Assembly: GCF_000014865.1 (NCBI RefSeq)
Contig: NC_008576.1
Coordinates: forward strand, 1,455,501-1,519,500
DNA: 64,000 bases
Source: Magnetococcus marinus MC-1
GTDB taxonomy: Bacteria > Pseudomonadota > Magnetococcia > Magnetococcales > Magnetococcaceae
Reading direction: 5' to 3'
Of the stretch, positions 33,129 through 43,481 are shown in pieces. Numbering within the stretch: position 1 is the stretch's first letter; every line of letters begins with the position of its first letter. The notes beneath the pieces are model-generated. The model worked only from the letters and a program-made list of their open reading frames with translations, made no database searches and had not been told where the DNA came from. Position numbers and translations under genes: made by a program.

Positions 33129-34500
33129 GATGGTCCTTCTCCTGAGGTTGGTCGTTGGCTGGGGCATAGCGAGAGATGTAGGGCTTAAGCCCATGCGCCT
33201 CTTGATGCATCATCCGGTTAGCCAGATCAAACAGCGCCTGACGGCTGCCTGTATAGCCAATCCAGCAGCGGGATTGGCTGCCGATCTGGTCATATAAGGG
33301 ATAACCCGCCCGTAAGATGGGACGCCCCAAACGTTGCGCCAGAGCGGCAACATGGCTGTTGCCAATAAACAGCTCTGCGTCCGCTTCACGCGCCAAGTCC
33401 TGCAAATCCTCAAGATCCCCAATCTTAATGGTCTCGTAGAGGCTCTTCTGCAGGTAGTCGGTGCCCACCGGGCTCACCACCGCCACCGGTTGCAAGCCAT
33501 TCTCTTGAAAGAGCGGCAACCAGTTGCTCAAAAAGTCAGGGTCTCCCGCCAAAGCGAGCTTGCGCTGGTTTAGGAAAAAGTGAGTGTCCAGCATGGCATC
33601 CTGCAACTGGCGGCGTTGATGCCCAAAACGCTCGGGTACCGGTTGACCCGAAAGGTTCATTAATACCATCAACAGCCGATCCCACGCTTCAATGCCCATA
33701 AGGCTAGAAAAGCGATAATCTGCCAATCCACAGCGCTCTTGGATGAGGTCGGCACAGATATTCATAATATCGCCCACCACCAGGGTGGCGCAGGCATCAC
33801 CGATGGTTTGAAAATCTTCTACCGTGGCACCACCCGTGGTGATGGGTGAAAAATCGTCCGGGGCCAAGTGCCCATCCAGTGAACGGGAGAGGTCGGGGAG
33901 CAAAACCGCTTTAAGACCAAAGCGCTCCACCGTATCCAGCAGCCGTTCCAGATCACCCGGGGTCAGGTGCGGCCCCACCAATAGGTTGATCCGTTTGGCG
34001 TCGCCCTTGGTGGCGGGCCGCTCGGGCAGCCATGCCTTGATAAAGCTGCCCACCGCATGGGCATAGCCGCTCTCCAGACACCCTTTAAAGTCCGCCGCAT
34101 TAACCGCAATCACTTCCTTGTTGGCATGCTGGGGGTGGCTGTCGCGAAACTGCCGCACAACCCGGTGAATATCCGCACCCTGGCACTCGGTCAAGCCGGT
34201 GCTGATCAATCCCACCACCCGGGTTTTGGCCCCACCGCTTAAAACATCCAGCCCTTCGGTGATGCTCTCATCTCCCCCCATCACCGTGCTTACCTGATCC
34301 ATGGCGGTGGTCTGTAGGGGGATGGGCTCGCGGAAATGGCGCACAAAAAACACCTTGGCAAAGGCCGTGCAACCCTGGGAGCCATGCAGCATGGGAATGG
34401 CATCCCGGATACCCATAAAGGCCAAGGCCGCCCCAACCGGCTGGCTGGCTTTGGCGGGCTCTACGGTGAGTGCCTTGTTGCGCTTAATCAGCTTAGCCAT
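33091..34500 (-). CDS. nifN: FeMo-cofactor scaffold subunit NifN
   Basis: A 469-residue paralogue of NifK, forming with NifE the heterotetramer on which FeMo-cofactor is completed. Conserved cluster-binding context is seen in [33 protein letters not shown] and [19 protein letters not shown]. The C-terminus has the [20 protein letters not shown] region. It overlaps nifE by 8 bp and nifX by 38 bp, so the three are coupled. The C-terminal tail is somewhat extended and charged ([12 protein letters not shown]). Confidence 0.93.
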   Translation of the reverse strand: MAKLIKRNKALTVEPAKASQPVGAALAFMGIRDAIPMLHGSQGCTAFAKVFFVRHFREPIPLQTTAMDQVSTVMGGDESITEGLDVLSGGAKTRVVGLISTGLTECQGADIHRVVRQFRDSHPQHANKEVIAVNAADFKGCLESGYAHAVGSFIKAWLPERPATKGDAKRINLLVGPHLTPGDLERLLDTVERFGLKAVLLPDLSRSLDGHLAPDDFSPITTGGATVEDFQTIGDACATLVVGDIMNICADLIQERCGLADYRFSSLMGIEAWDRLLMVLMNLSGQPVPERFGHQRRQLQDAMLDTHFFLNQRKLALAGDPDFLSNWLPLFQENGLQPVAVVSPVGTDYLQKSLYETIKIGDLEDLQDLAREADAELFIGNSHVAALAQRLGRPILRAGYPLYDQIGSQSRCWIGYTGSRQALFDLANRMMHQEAHGLKPYISRYAPANDQPQEKDHHGCAADTSVAGG

Positions 34501-35878
34501 GGGTCACCTCCCAAGGGGCGCTGCTCTTAACATGGCTCCAGATGGGGCTCTCCATGGTAATGGTAAGCTGACGGGCCAGTTCAATCATGCCCTCGTAACC
34601 CGCATAGGCATATTCACGCTCCTGGTTGATGTCCAGAAAGGGCACCCGACCCTTGAGCGCGGTGTACATGTTGCGCCCCCCCGCAATGAGCACATCGGCC
34701 TTTTGCTGGGCCATGGTATCCAGCAAGAGGCGGGGCTTGCCCTCGTCCAGCATAATGGCCTCTTCCCCCATCAGCTCTTTGATGCGTGCTTTATCTTGCT
34801 CAGTGGATTTGCGGGTGCCGGTTGCCACCACCTGCATGCCGAGATCTTGTAAGGCCGAAACCACCGACCACGATTTAACCCCGCCGGTATAGAGCAGAGC
34901 GCGTTTGCCCTTTAATTTTTCCCGCCAAGGCTTCAGCGCAATGTCAATGCGTGCCTCTTCACGGGCAATCAGGGCCTCGGTGCGTTGGCTTAGATCGTCA
35001 TCGTTGATGAGTTGGGCAAAACTGCGTAGGGCGTGGGACATATCCCGCACGCCGTAAAAGCTCCCCTCAAACCAGGGAATCTGGTAACGCTCTTCCAGCT
35101 TACGCGCCATGTTAATCAGGGCTTTGGAACAGACCAGCATGTTGGCCTCGCCCCGATGCATCACCTGCACCTCGCGGAAACGGGTATCCCCAGAAACGGT
35201 GGAGAGCACCCGCAACCCCAGCTCATCCAGCAGGGGGTGAACATGCCAAAACTCACCGGCGATATTGAACTCGCCAATCAAATTGACATTGTGCACCGTC
35301 ATGCCTGCACGCTGGGCTTGGACCGGGATGGGGGTGGGTTCGGCGGTGCCGATCACATATTTAAGCAGCGCTTCACCAGCAATGCGGTTGCCCAGGTTTT
35401 TGGTGCCGTAAAAACCCGCAGAATCCACCGGCACCACCGGTACGCCATATTTGTTTTGGGCCGCTGCGCAGATCGCTTCCAGATCATCCCCAATCAGGGC
35501 AGGGATGCAGGTTTGATAGACAAACACCGCCGCAGGGTTGTAGCGGGTAATGGCCTGCTTAATACCGTGCAGCAAGCGCTTTTCGCCACGCCCCATGATG
35601 ATGTCTTGTTCGGTAAGATCGGTGGTCATGCCCAGCCGAAACAGCGCCGGACCGGTGGTGCGAGAGCCCCGACCATCCCAAGAGCTGCCGGCACAGGCAA
35701 TGGAGCCGTGCACAATGTGGGCAACATCGGCGATGGGAAAAAGGGCAATCATGCTGCCGTCGAAACTACAGCCACCCGCCGTGGCGCCGGGTTTGGGTTT
35801 GGCACAGCCTGATTTGGATTTATCGTTATGTTCACAGGCTGGCTCGTTGAGCAGCTCTGCGATCTCTGCCTGTTTCAT
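34493..35878 (-). CDS. nifE: FeMo-cofactor scaffold subunit NifE
   Basis: A protein of about 461 residues, a NifD paralogue. It has the N-terminal [25 protein letters not shown] (cluster Cys), then [36 protein letters not shown] and [30 protein letters not shown]. The ATG at 35878 has GGAGGAG at ideal spacing and is preferred to the GTG two codons upstream. It is first in an operon running through nifN, nifX, DUF269, fdxB, nifV, nifZ, FeSII and three small genes, driven by the sigma-54 promoter at 35945. Confidence 0.93.
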   Translation of the reverse strand: MKQAEIAELLNEPACEHNDKSKSGCAKPKPGATAGGCSFDGSMIALFPIADVAHIVHGSIACAGSSWDGRGSRTTGPALFRLGMTTDLTEQDIIMGRGEKRLLHGIKQAITRYNPAAVFVYQTCIPALIGDDLEAICAAAQNKYGVPVVPVDSAGFYGTKNLGNRIAGEALLKYVIGTAEPTPIPVQAQRAGMTVHNVNLIGEFNIAGEFWHVHPLLDELGLRVLSTVSGDTRFREVQVMHRGEANMLVCSKALINMARKLEERYQIPWFEGSFYGVRDMSHALRSFAQLINDDDLSQRTEALIAREEARIDIALKPWREKLKGKRALLYTGGVKSWSVVSALQDLGMQVVATGTRKSTEQDKARIKELMGEEAIMLDEGKPRLLLDTMAQQKADVLIAGGRNMYTALKGRVPFLDINQEREYAYAGYEGMIELARQLTITMESPIWSHVKSSAPWEVTHG

Positions 35879-35944
35879 GTACACTCCTCCACGCCAACGC
35901 TGTTATGTGGCGTGTCCATGGTTACTTCCCTCACTATGCTCTAT

Positions 35945-35960
35945 ATCAAGGGGAGTGCCA
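35945..35960 (-). promoter_or_regulatory. Sigma-54 promoter of the nifE operon
   Basis: On the minus strand TGGCAC-TCCCC-TTGA gives the GG-N10-G(A) -24/-12 arrangement, 67 bp before the nifE ATG. It has the same TTGA -12 variant as the nifH promoter, and a NifA site lies upstream at 36033. Confidence 0.8.
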
Positions 35961-35964
35961 GTTT

Positions 35965-35977
35965 TAACGCATTGAAA
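35965..35977 (-). promoter_or_regulatory. Putative IHF site between NifA site and nifE promoter
   Basis: Read on the minus strand, TTTCAATGCGTTA matches the IHF consensus WATCAANNNNTTR with one mismatch, in an AT-rich stretch between the NifA site and the -24 box. DNA bending here would bring NifA to the polymerase. Confidence 0.4.
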
Positions 35978-36032
35978 TTAAATATAACATTCTGTTTGTA
36001 TGTTGTCGTATCCGTGCCAAAAAGGGTGGTTT

Positions 36033-36048
36033 TGTAGGCTTTGCGACA
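36033..36048. promoter_or_regulatory. NifA upstream activator site (nifE)
   Basis: TGTAGGCTTTGCGACA fits the NifA consensus TGT-N10-ACA, with its centre about 80 bp upstream of the nifE -24 box. Eight of its ten spacer bases equal those of the site upstream of the unknown gene at 55013. Confidence 0.75.
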
Positions 36049-36162
36049 ATCCCGCTTAGGAGGGATAGCGGGGCAGTGTGGTAGCCATCAAAAGGCTGGC
36101 AGCAAGCGCCAATAGGCGATGGTTAGCGGTATACAAATGCGGCAAGTTGCCTGTTTTTTTGG

Positions 36163-36191
36163 TTGACATGGAAATGATAATCACTATTATT
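36163..36191 (+). promoter_or_regulatory. Fur box overlapping the siderophore-porin promoter
   Basis: TTGACA (36163-36168) and TATTAT (36185-36190) with 16-bp spacing form a strong sigma-70 promoter. GAAATGATAATCACTATTA (from 36171) overlaps it and closely matches the 19-bp Fur consensus. Iron-bound Fur would repress the porin gene. A 5' leader of about 200 nt without other recognised features follows. Confidence 0.8.
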
Positions 36192-36404
36192 CAACTTCAA
36201 TTTGATGGCAGAGTTCATCTGGTTTAAAAACTGCAAGGCCCCTTATGGATTTTTGGAATAGATCTTAAAAATCCATAATTTAAAGAGCTTTAATCGGCAA
36301 AACATGCCTTATTCAGATGCTTTGTCGGGTAAAATGGGTGAATTTTTTTGCCGCGATGCCCCTTGGGTGTGGTGGCGTGATGCAACAGAGATGGAGATTG
36401 CATT

Positions 36405-37610
36405 GTGTTACAGCTAAAAACGAAAACTCTGCTTGGTCTTGCTGCCTTGGCGGGTGGCTTTTCTGTGTCGCTGGCTGCGGCCCAACCCATGCCCAGCGCG
36501 GAACAGATGTGGGCGATTATTCAACAGCAACAACAACAGATTCAGGCCCTGCAACAGCAGTTGGGACAAACCAACCAGCAGGTTGCCCAAGTAGAAAAGG
36601 TGGCTGAAGAGGTTAAATCTAGCCGAGGTGCTGGTTCCCACTGGTCCGATAAAGTGACCGTAAGTGGTTTGATTGAGGGTACGGTCTCCTCAACCCAAAA
36701 TAAGGCAGGCAATATGGCGGCCTTGGCCAACGGTAGCGACATCAATTTGAAAAAGGCGGAGCTTTCCATTGATGGGCAGGTCAACCCCTGGGTGTCGGCC
36801 AATGTGACGCTGCTGTATGAAAATGATACCAACCCGCTCAATGTGGATGCCGCGACCATTACGGTGGGCAATCGTGAAAAATTTCCGGTCAGTGTGACCG
36901 TGGGGGCAATGGCACTGCCCTTTGGGGTGTTTGAGTCCAATATGGTCAGCGATCCCATCACCAAAGAGATGGCGGAGATTAAAGATAGCGCGGTGGTGGT
37001 GAGCTATGCTTTGAAAGGGTTTACCGCCGATGTTTACGCCTTTAACGGGGGTTCGCAAAAAACTGGTAAAAACAATAGCATTGACCAGTTTGGTGGGGAT
37101 ATTGGTTACGAGGGCGAGTTTGAGGGTGTAACCGCTGCTGTGGCTTTGCGCTACGTCAACAGTGTCGAGAACGCCACCGGCCTGTACGACGATCTAAGCA
37201 CCCCAACCGATATGGCTGGTTACACCTCGGCCTGGGGGGCTAATGGTAAGCTTAGCATGGGTGGTTTGACCTTGATCGGTGAATATATTGGCCTGACCGA
37301 CCATATTCAGCAGACCACCGCTGGCGACCGCAACGGCGGTAAAAAAGCTTCGGCTTGGCAAACCGAACTGGCCTACAGCTTTCCCGCTTTGGGGCAAGAG
37401 GCCATGGTGGCGGTGGCCTACAACGGCTCCGATGGTGCCCAGGTGGTGGATATGATGCGTAGCCGCTACATGGCGCTGGCCGGGATTAGCGTCTATGAAA
37501 ATGCCAATCTTAATCTTGAGTGGAAACGCGATGTGGATTATAGCGTCGCCGATGGCGGTAGCGGCAACGATGCGGACTCCCTGACCTTGCGCTTGGCGGT
37601 GACGTTCTAA
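36405..37610 (+). CDS. LbtU-family siderophore porin (outer-membrane beta-barrel)
   Basis: A 401-residue protein with a signal peptide (LGLAALAGGFSVSLAAAQP, cleavage near residue 26), a short Gln-rich coiled-coil trimerisation segment (about 35-70) and then a beta-barrel of alternating strands ending in LTLRLAVTF with terminal Phe. The block VTLLYENDTNPLNVDAATITVG, MALPFGVFESNMVSDPIT and VVSYALKGFTADVYAFNGG matches LbtU-type siderophore porins, a TonB-independent uptake route first described for legiobactin. The GTG start at 36405 follows TGGAG. The Fur box upstream indicates iron-starvation control. It lies between two nif operons, which are heavy iron users. Confidence 0.75.
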   Translation: MLQLKTKTLLGLAALAGGFSVSLAAAQPMPSAEQMWAIIQQQQQQIQALQQQLGQTNQQVAQVEKVAEEVKSSRGAGSHWSDKVTVSGLIEGTVSSTQNKAGNMAALANGSDINLKKAELSIDGQVNPWVSANVTLLYENDTNPLNVDAATITVGNREKFPVSVTVGAMALPFGVFESNMVSDPITKEMAEIKDSAVVVSYALKGFTADVYAFNGGSQKTGKNNSIDQFGGDIGYEGEFEGVTAAVALRYVNSVENATGLYDDLSTPTDMAGYTSAWGANGKLSMGGLTLIGEYIGLTDHIQQTTAGDRNGGKKASAWQTELAYSFPALGQEAMVAVAYNGSDGAQVVDMMRSRYMALAGISVYENANLNLEWKRDVDYSVADGGSGNDADSLTLRLAVTF

Positions 37611-37657
37611 GCCAACCAGCCCGCAAAGGGCGCGGCAAGGCCCGCGAAACATAAAAA

Positions 37658-37697
37658 GGGGGGGGAAATCTGAAAAGATTCCCCCCCCTTTTTTTTC
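37658..37697. terminator. Bidirectional terminator between siderophore porin and cowN
   Basis: An 8-G tract plus AATCT pairs with AGATT plus an 8-C tract around GAAA, followed by a long T-run (37689-37696) and preceded by AAAAA. It can stop both the porin transcript and the convergent nifHDKT-nafY-cowN transcript. Confidence 0.88.
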
Positions 37698-37731
37698 TAA
37701 GTGCCATCCAGGTTGACCCTATTCAAACCTC

Positions 37732-38031
37732 TTAGCAGCACTGGTACTCCAACTCGTCCATCATCGCCTCTCCTGCTTGGTCCTGTTGCGCCGCGAAGAG
37801 GTCAAAAATATAATAACTGTTGGAGCAGATGAGCTTTAAAGCATCGGCCTGCCCCGGCTGAGGCTGCTTGGCAATGGCGGCTTTTTGTAAAAAAAGTTGC
37901 CAAAACGGCTCCAATGTATCCTCTGCTTGCAAAAGCTGCTCAAGGTGTGTCAGCAACTTGAGCGCCATGGCATCACAGGGGATATGGGCAAAACTCTGGT
38001 AGCGATCAGGTCGTGCTGCTGGAGTATTCAT
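37732..38031 (-). CDS. cowN: Nitrogenase-protective protein CowN
   Basis: A 99-residue protein with the CowN pattern: RYQSFAHIPCDAMALKLLTHLEQLL, EPFWQLFLQK, ADALKLICSNSYYIFDLFAA and the diagnostic DELEYQCC end (double Cys). CowN binds nitrogenase and sustains N2 fixation in the presence of carbon monoxide. The gene begins 7 bp after nafY and is the last of the nifH operon, so it is expressed with the enzyme it protects. Confidence 0.88.
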   Translation of the reverse strand: MNTPAARPDRYQSFAHIPCDAMALKLLTHLEQLLQAEDTLEPFWQLFLQKAAIAKQPQPGQADALKLICSNSYYIFDLFAAQQDQAGEAMMDELEYQCC

Positions 38032-38038
38032 ACGCTCA

Positions 38039-38722
38039 TTACGCCTGTTGTTGGGTCACACTCCCCGCCATCACCTTCGCCAACCAAGGTGGGGGGTTGT
38101 TGGTGAGGGTCTGTTGCAGATCGGCCAACAGCGCTTCACTCGATCCACCTTCGGCAAATTTCATGGGATGCATGCCCGCCCGGACCACCTTGGCGGCGGC
38201 AGGACCCCCAATGCTCACCACAAAGACCAGATCACAATCATTGATCAAGGCAACCCGTGGGTCACTCTTGTAAGCAGGATCATCGGTGATCTTTTCGGCG
38301 ATTAAATGTAGGGTTGAACGGCTCTCCACCAGGGTGACGGCACCGGGGGAGACGTCGTAAATTTCAAACGCCTTACATCCGCCAAAGTGGCCATCGGTCT
38401 GCCCCGGTGTAGAACTGGCACAAGCCACCCGTACCGCGTTGGGTTCGCGAGGGATCTTGGCGTCCTGAGCGCTCAGGGTCTCCACAATCTGTGGATCCAA
38501 ACCCTCCACCAAAATTTTGTGGGCAGCTTGAACCTGTGCTGGATCCGCAGAATCACCAAGGGCTTGGCTCAAGTCGGCCAAACGAAGCTGGGAAAATTTT
38601 AAGGGGGTGAAGGGCAGCTCCACCAACTCTTGCAAAATGGCAACCAGCGCCTTGGGCTCCAAGCCGGTAATCTGCTTGGCAGCAACACCCATACGCAGGG
38701 CAAGTTCGGTATTCTTGGCCAT
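38039..38722 (-). CDS. nafY: NafY/NifY-type dinitrogenase cofactor-binding protein
   Basis: A 227-residue protein with an N-terminal helical domain (about 1-85, SAM-like, binding apo-NifDK in NafY) and a C-terminal FeMo-cofactor-binding domain of the NifX fold (about 95-205: AVRVACASSTPGQTDGHFGGCKAFEIYDV, CDLVFVVSIGGPAAAKVVRAG). This two-domain order is that of NafY / long NifY rather than NifX. It chaperones cofactor-free dinitrogenase. The ATG at 38722 has AGGAG at 8 bp. It lies between nifT and cowN in the nifH operon. Confidence 0.82.
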   Translation of the reverse strand: MAKNTELALRMGVAAKQITGLEPKALVAILQELVELPFTPLKFSQLRLADLSQALGDSADPAQVQAAHKILVEGLDPQIVETLSAQDAKIPREPNAVRVACASSTPGQTDGHFGGCKAFEIYDVSPGAVTLVESRSTLHLIAEKITDDPAYKSDPRVALINDCDLVFVVSIGGPAAAKVVRAGMHPMKFAEGGSSEALLADLQQTLTNNPPPWLAKVMAGSVTQQQA

Positions 38723-38781
38723 GGCGAAAGCTCCTGTGGGGGATGGGGGCCACCCCTCCAGGTAAAGGGGGGAGGGGAAAA

Positions 38782-38807
38782 GGGGGAGGGCAAATTGCCT
38801 TCCCCCC
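38782..38807 (-). promoter_or_regulatory. GC-rich hairpin in the nifT-nafY gap
   Basis: GGGGGAGGGCAA (38782-38793) pairs with TTGCC-TT-CCCCC (38795-38807), a strong stem in the nifT-nafY gap. Similar stems occur in the nifH-nifD and nifK-nifT gaps, suggesting processing or stability control of the polycistronic mRNA. Confidence 0.5.
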
Positions 38808-38824
38808 ATTATCTCAAAAGGTCA

Positions 38825-39043
38825 TTACGCTTTATTGGCGCGGAGCTCAATGGGCAGCGTGGGGGCCGGTTCCATGGGCTCAATAAAGAGCTCGGTATCT
38901 TCACCATCATCAATGGTGAAGGTACCACCCCACTTTTCCGGTGTATCAAACTCAATGGAGAGCACCTTGGCCTCCAGGTCTTTTTTGGGGATGTAGCAGG
39001 TCAAAACACCTTCACCATCCTTACGCATCATCACCTTGGGCAT
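38825..39043 (-). CDS. nifT: Nitrogen fixation protein NifT
   Basis: A 72-residue NifT (FixU-type) protein: MPKVMMRKDGEGVLTCYIPKKDLEAKV then EKWGGTFTIDDG and an acidic-to-neutral end. It is found directly after nifK in many diazotrophs; its biochemical role is not settled. The ATG at 39043 follows TGGAG. Length is normal. Confidence 0.88.
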   Translation of the reverse strand: MPKVMMRKDGEGVLTCYIPKKDLEAKVLSIEFDTPEKWGGTFTIDDGEDTELFIEPMEPAPTLPIELRANKA

Positions 39044-39082
39044 GGAGCTGCTCCAGTCAACTGTATACATGGGAGGGATGCG

Positions 39083-39103
39083 GCCCCGGTCAAAGACCGG
39101 GGC
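39083..39103 (-). promoter_or_regulatory. Hairpin in the nifK-nifT gap
   Basis: GCCCCGGTC (39083-39091) is perfectly inverted as GACCGGGGC (39095-39103) around 3 nt. There is no T-run, so it is more likely an mRNA-stability or partial-termination element after nifK. Confidence 0.6.
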
Positions 39104-39127
39104 GCACATGGGACATGGTGCAAAAAA

Positions 39128-40702
39128 TTAGCGCACCAAGTCATAGTTGTAGTCGGTTTCGCCATAACCGGTGGTCTTGGAATCCAGATCCTCCAGTACT
39201 GCGTTCACCAGGGTAGTGAGGATGTACATCGCCCCTTCATAACCCAAAGTGGTCATGCGGTGCAGGTGGTGACGGTCGAAGATGGGGAAGCCCAAACGGA
39301 TCAGCTTCACCTCATGCTCCAGCCCTTTGTGCTTGGTATCGCGCTGGATAAACTTACCGTAGCTGTTACCAATCATAAAGTCAGGCTTACGATCAAATAC
39401 TAACGAGCGGAAGTGCCACAGGTCGGTGCCCACGTGTACTTCGGTCTCTTGACCGTAAGGGGAGCTCTTGAGAATCTTGCTCATGGCTTTGCCCCAACGC
39501 TTGTTGGCGTTGTTGCTCATGACGTGCACAGGTTCAGCACCCAGCTCCAACAAGAAGTTGGTCAGACCCATAACAAAGTCAGGATCGCCGTAGAGGCTGA
39601 AGCGCTTACCATGCAACCAGGAGTGCGAGTCGGTCATCATGTCAACCAAACGTCCACGCTCAAGCTCGATGGAGGCTGGGATTGGCTTGCCGCTGAGCTG
39701 ACTGACCTTCATCAGGTACTCATCGGTCCACTTAAGCCCCATGGGCGGGTTGATCTCACTGATGGGCTGCTGCCAGGTATCTTTTAGATACTTCTTGGTC
39801 TTGGTCAAGCTCCAGGGTTGCAGCAACAGGGTATCAATGGCGTTGGGGGTGTCTTTGACATCCTCAAGCTCGGTACCACCAACATACATGCGGTACTCAC
39901 CATCCGCAGGGGTATCCAACACTTCAGAAGGATCGGAGAGCAGAGTGTAGGGTACATCCATCTCTTCCATGTAGCGCTTGAGAATGCGGTAGTTACCCAA
40001 GTAGGTTTCAAAACCAGGCACCAGATTAATCTTGCCGTTGGAACCGACCACAGCGCTCTCATGCTTATCCAGCGTGAAGTAGCGGATAATGCCTTCCAAC
40101 ATGCCATCCCAACCGGTGGTGTGGGAGCCGACAAAGCTGGGGGTGTGGGCGGAAGGAACAGGCAGATCCTGAGGAACATGCCCTTTTACCTTGGCGTTGG
40201 TGATAAAAGAGTGCAGGTCATCACCGATGACTTCGGCCATACAGGTGGTGGAGACCGCAATCATCTCAGGCTTGTAGAGGGCCAGGGCGTTCTTCAGGCC
40301 GGCATCCATATTCTTGTGACCACCAAACACCGCAGCATCTTCCGTCATGGAGTCGGAGACACAGGCGACTGGCTCTTTGAAGTGACGGTTGAAATAGGTG
40401 CGGAAGTAAGCCACGCAGCCTTGGGAACCGTGCACGTAGGGCAGGGTGCCCTTAAAACCCAGCGAGCAAAGCACAGCGCCCAGGGGCTGACACGCTTTGG
40501 CGGGGTTAATGGTGACCGCTTCACGTTGGAAGTTCAGCTCTTTGTACTCAGCGCTGGTGGTCCACTGGAAGGTCTCTTCCAGTTTCTCCATGCTCTCACG
40601 CTCTTCATATTTATCCTGCTTGTTCTTCATGTTTTCCCGGTATTCCGGTTCACCGAAGAGCGGAAAGCAGGGCTTGATATCGTCGACGCTATTGTTAGCC
40701 AT
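39128..40702 (-). CDS. nifK: Nitrogenase MoFe protein beta subunit
   Basis: A 524-residue NifK. P-cluster ligands are visible in NPAKACQPLGAVLCSLGF, VHGSQGCVAYFRTYFNRHFKEP and STTCMAEVIGDDLHSF. MTEDAAVFGGHKN and FPIFDRHHLHRMTTLGYEGAMYI are highly conserved. With NifD it forms the alpha2beta2 dinitrogenase that reduces N2. The ATG at 40702 (MANNSVDDIKPCF) replaces a longer upstream reading that lacks NifK similarity. It is third in the nifHDKT operon. Confidence 0.96.
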   Translation of the reverse strand: MANNSVDDIKPCFPLFGEPEYRENMKNKQDKYEERESMEKLEETFQWTTSAEYKELNFQREAVTINPAKACQPLGAVLCSLGFKGTLPYVHGSQGCVAYFRTYFNRHFKEPVACVSDSMTEDAAVFGGHKNMDAGLKNALALYKPEMIAVSTTCMAEVIGDDLHSFITNAKVKGHVPQDLPVPSAHTPSFVGSHTTGWDGMLEGIIRYFTLDKHESAVVGSNGKINLVPGFETYLGNYRILKRYMEEMDVPYTLLSDPSEVLDTPADGEYRMYVGGTELEDVKDTPNAIDTLLLQPWSLTKTKKYLKDTWQQPISEINPPMGLKWTDEYLMKVSQLSGKPIPASIELERGRLVDMMTDSHSWLHGKRFSLYGDPDFVMGLTNFLLELGAEPVHVMSNNANKRWGKAMSKILKSSPYGQETEVHVGTDLWHFRSLVFDRKPDFMIGNSYGKFIQRDTKHKGLEHEVKLIRLGFPIFDRHHLHRMTTLGYEGAMYILTTLVNAVLEDLDSKTTGYGETDYNYDLVR

Positions 40703-40860
40703 GTCAAACCTCACTTCCTGAGCCACTAATCCGTGGACATCAGGTAAGATACAGGGTTTACGATTGTCTATCACCAGCGGGGGCTGTGGGGTGCCCGGCA
40801 CGCGTGGGATAATCACCGTTCAAAAGCAGCCGCCGCACCTGCGACTGGCTGGGTTCTTTA

Positions 40861-42300
40861 TTACTTCCAGGGCGCCTTAAAGGAGTCCCAGCAAGGGTTG
40901 TTGATGGTCATGTCCATATCGCGGGCGAAAATGGCAAAACCGTCATACCCATGGTAGGGGCCTGAGTAGTCCCAGGAGTGCATCTGACGGAAGGGAATAC
41001 CCATCTTCTGGAAGATGTATTTTTCTTTGATGCCAGAACCAACCAGATCGGGCTGTACCTTCTCCACAAACTTTTCAAACTCGTAACCGGTGACGTCATC
41101 ATAGATCAGGGTGGAGTCACCCATCTCTTTGATGGTGCGGTCATAGTCGTCGTTGTGGCCAAATTCGTAGCCGGTACCAACCACTTCCATGCCCAGATCT
41201 TCGTAAGCACCGATCACGTGACGGGGACGCAGACCGCCCACATACAACATCACTTTTTTGCCTTCCAGACGGGGACGGTACTTACCAATGATGCCCTCCA
41301 TGATGGGGGTATATTTGGCAATAACCTTCTCAGCGCCCTCTTTGATCTTGTCGTCGAACTGCTCAGCAATCTTGCGTAGGGACTCAGCAATCTTGGTGGG
41401 ACCAAAGAAATTATACTCCATCCAGGGAATACCATACTTGGCTTCCATGTGACGGGAGATGTAGTTCATGGAACGGTAGCAGTGGATCAGGTTCAGCTTA
41501 ACGGCAGGGGTGTTCTCCATCTCCGCCAGGGTGCCGTCGCCAGACCACTGAGCAACCACGTTCAGACCCATCTCTTCCAACAAAATACGCGAGGCCCAAG
41601 CGTCACCACCGATGTTATAGTCGCCGATGACGGCCACATCGTAAGGCCCGGTTTCACGCATTTTGTCTTTACGGTTCTCCAGCACCCAGTCACGGATTGC
41701 GTCGTTGGCAATGTGGTGACCCAAGGACTGAGAAACCCCACGGAAACCTTCGCAACGTACAGGGATAACAGGCTTGTTGATGGCCGCCGAGGTCTTGCGG
41801 GCCACCGCTTCAATGTCGTCACCGATCAGACCAATGGGGCACTCGGACTGGACGGACATACCCTTCATCAGGGGGAACAGCGCTTCGCACTCGTGAACGA
41901 TCTTCTCCAGCTTTTTGTCGCCACCGAACACGACGTCACGCTCTTGGAAGTCCGAGGTGAAGTTCATGGTGCCGAAGGCATTGACGCCGGTGTAACCCAC
42001 ATAGTAGTTACGACGACCCGCGCGGGAGTATTGACCACAACCCACAGGACCGTGGGAGATGTGGATCATATCTTTGATGGGACCCCATACCACACCCTTG
42101 GAACCCGCATAGGCGCAACCACGGATGGTCATGACACCAGGCAAGGATTTACGGTTGGAGGTGATGCACTTTTTAGACTGGGTGATGCTGGGATCATTTA
42201 CTGTCAGGTGCTTGAGGCGATCTTTTTTAGACTCCTCAGGGTAGACTTCCAGCACCTCTTCGATGAGGCTTTGTGCCTCTTCGCGAGTCAGTACGGACAT
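40861..42300 (-). CDS. nifD: Nitrogenase MoFe protein alpha subunit
   Basis: A 479-residue NifD. FeMo-cofactor ligands are present: the Cys in [13 protein letters not shown] and the His in [18 protein letters not shown]. So are the active-site Gln/His in [16 protein letters not shown] and the P-cluster Cys in [18 protein letters not shown]. The spelling identifies a molybdenum enzyme (NifD), not VnfD or AnfD. GGAGAA precedes the ATG at 42300. A hairpin in the nifH-nifD gap may tune relative expression. Confidence 0.97.
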   Translation of the reverse strand: MSVLTREEAQSLIEEVLEVYPEESKKDRLKHLTVNDPSITQSKKCITSNRKSLPGVMTIRGCAYAGSKGVVWGPIKDMIHISHGPVGCGQYSRAGRRNYYVGYTGVNAFGTMNFTSDFQERDVVFGGDKKLEKIVHECEALFPLMKGMSVQSECPIGLIGDDIEAVARKTSAAINKPVIPVRCEGFRGVSQSLGHHIANDAIRDWVLENRKDKMRETGPYDVAVIGDYNIGGDAWASRILLEEMGLNVVAQWSGDGTLAEMENTPAVKLNLIHCYRSMNYISRHMEAKYGIPWMEYNFFGPTKIAESLRKIAEQFDDKIKEGAEKVIAKYTPIMEGIIGKYRPRLEGKKVMLYVGGLRPRHVIGAYEDLGMEVVGTGYEFGHNDDYDRTIKEMGDSTLIYDDVTGYEFEKFVEKVQPDLVGSGIKEKYIFQKMGIPFRQMHSWDYSGPYHGYDGFAIFARDMDMTINNPCWDSFKAPWK

Positions 42301-42330
42301 GGGCGTTCTCCATGGAATTTTGAATAGGGT

Positions 42331-42365
42331 GGGCGGCACCCCTGGCTACCAACAAGGTGCCGCCC
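42331..42365 (-). promoter_or_regulatory. Hairpin in the nifH-nifD gap
   Basis: GGGCGGCACC (42331-42340) is perfectly inverted as GGTGCCGCCC (42356-42365) with a 15-nt loop, 24 bp after the nifH stop. Such a 3' stem would protect a nifH message and help give the excess of NifH over NifDK seen in diazotrophs. Confidence 0.7.
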
Positions 42366-42389
42366 CTTGGCCAATAGGCCAAAACGTGC

Positions 42390-43307
<918 letters not shown>

Positions 43308-43388
43308 TTACTATGTTTGATTCAGCAGCAGACATCCTGTTGTGGTGGATCTTATTGTCTGGCTGCGTTGCCTTCTGGCTCTCTATAC

Positions 43389-43404
43389 CTCAAGCGCCGT
43401 GCCA
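43389..43404 (-). promoter_or_regulatory. Sigma-54 promoter of nifHDKT
   Basis: On the minus strand TGGCAC-GGCGC-TTGA places -24 at 43404 and -12 near 43392, 109 bp before the nifH ATG. A NifA site is 115-120 bp further upstream. Confidence 0.85.
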
Positions 43405-43481
43405 AACTTGAAAAAGTTATGTAAGGCCAAGAATAATAAATAAAAAATAACCTGATCATGCGGTGCAGAGGAGGGTTTCAA

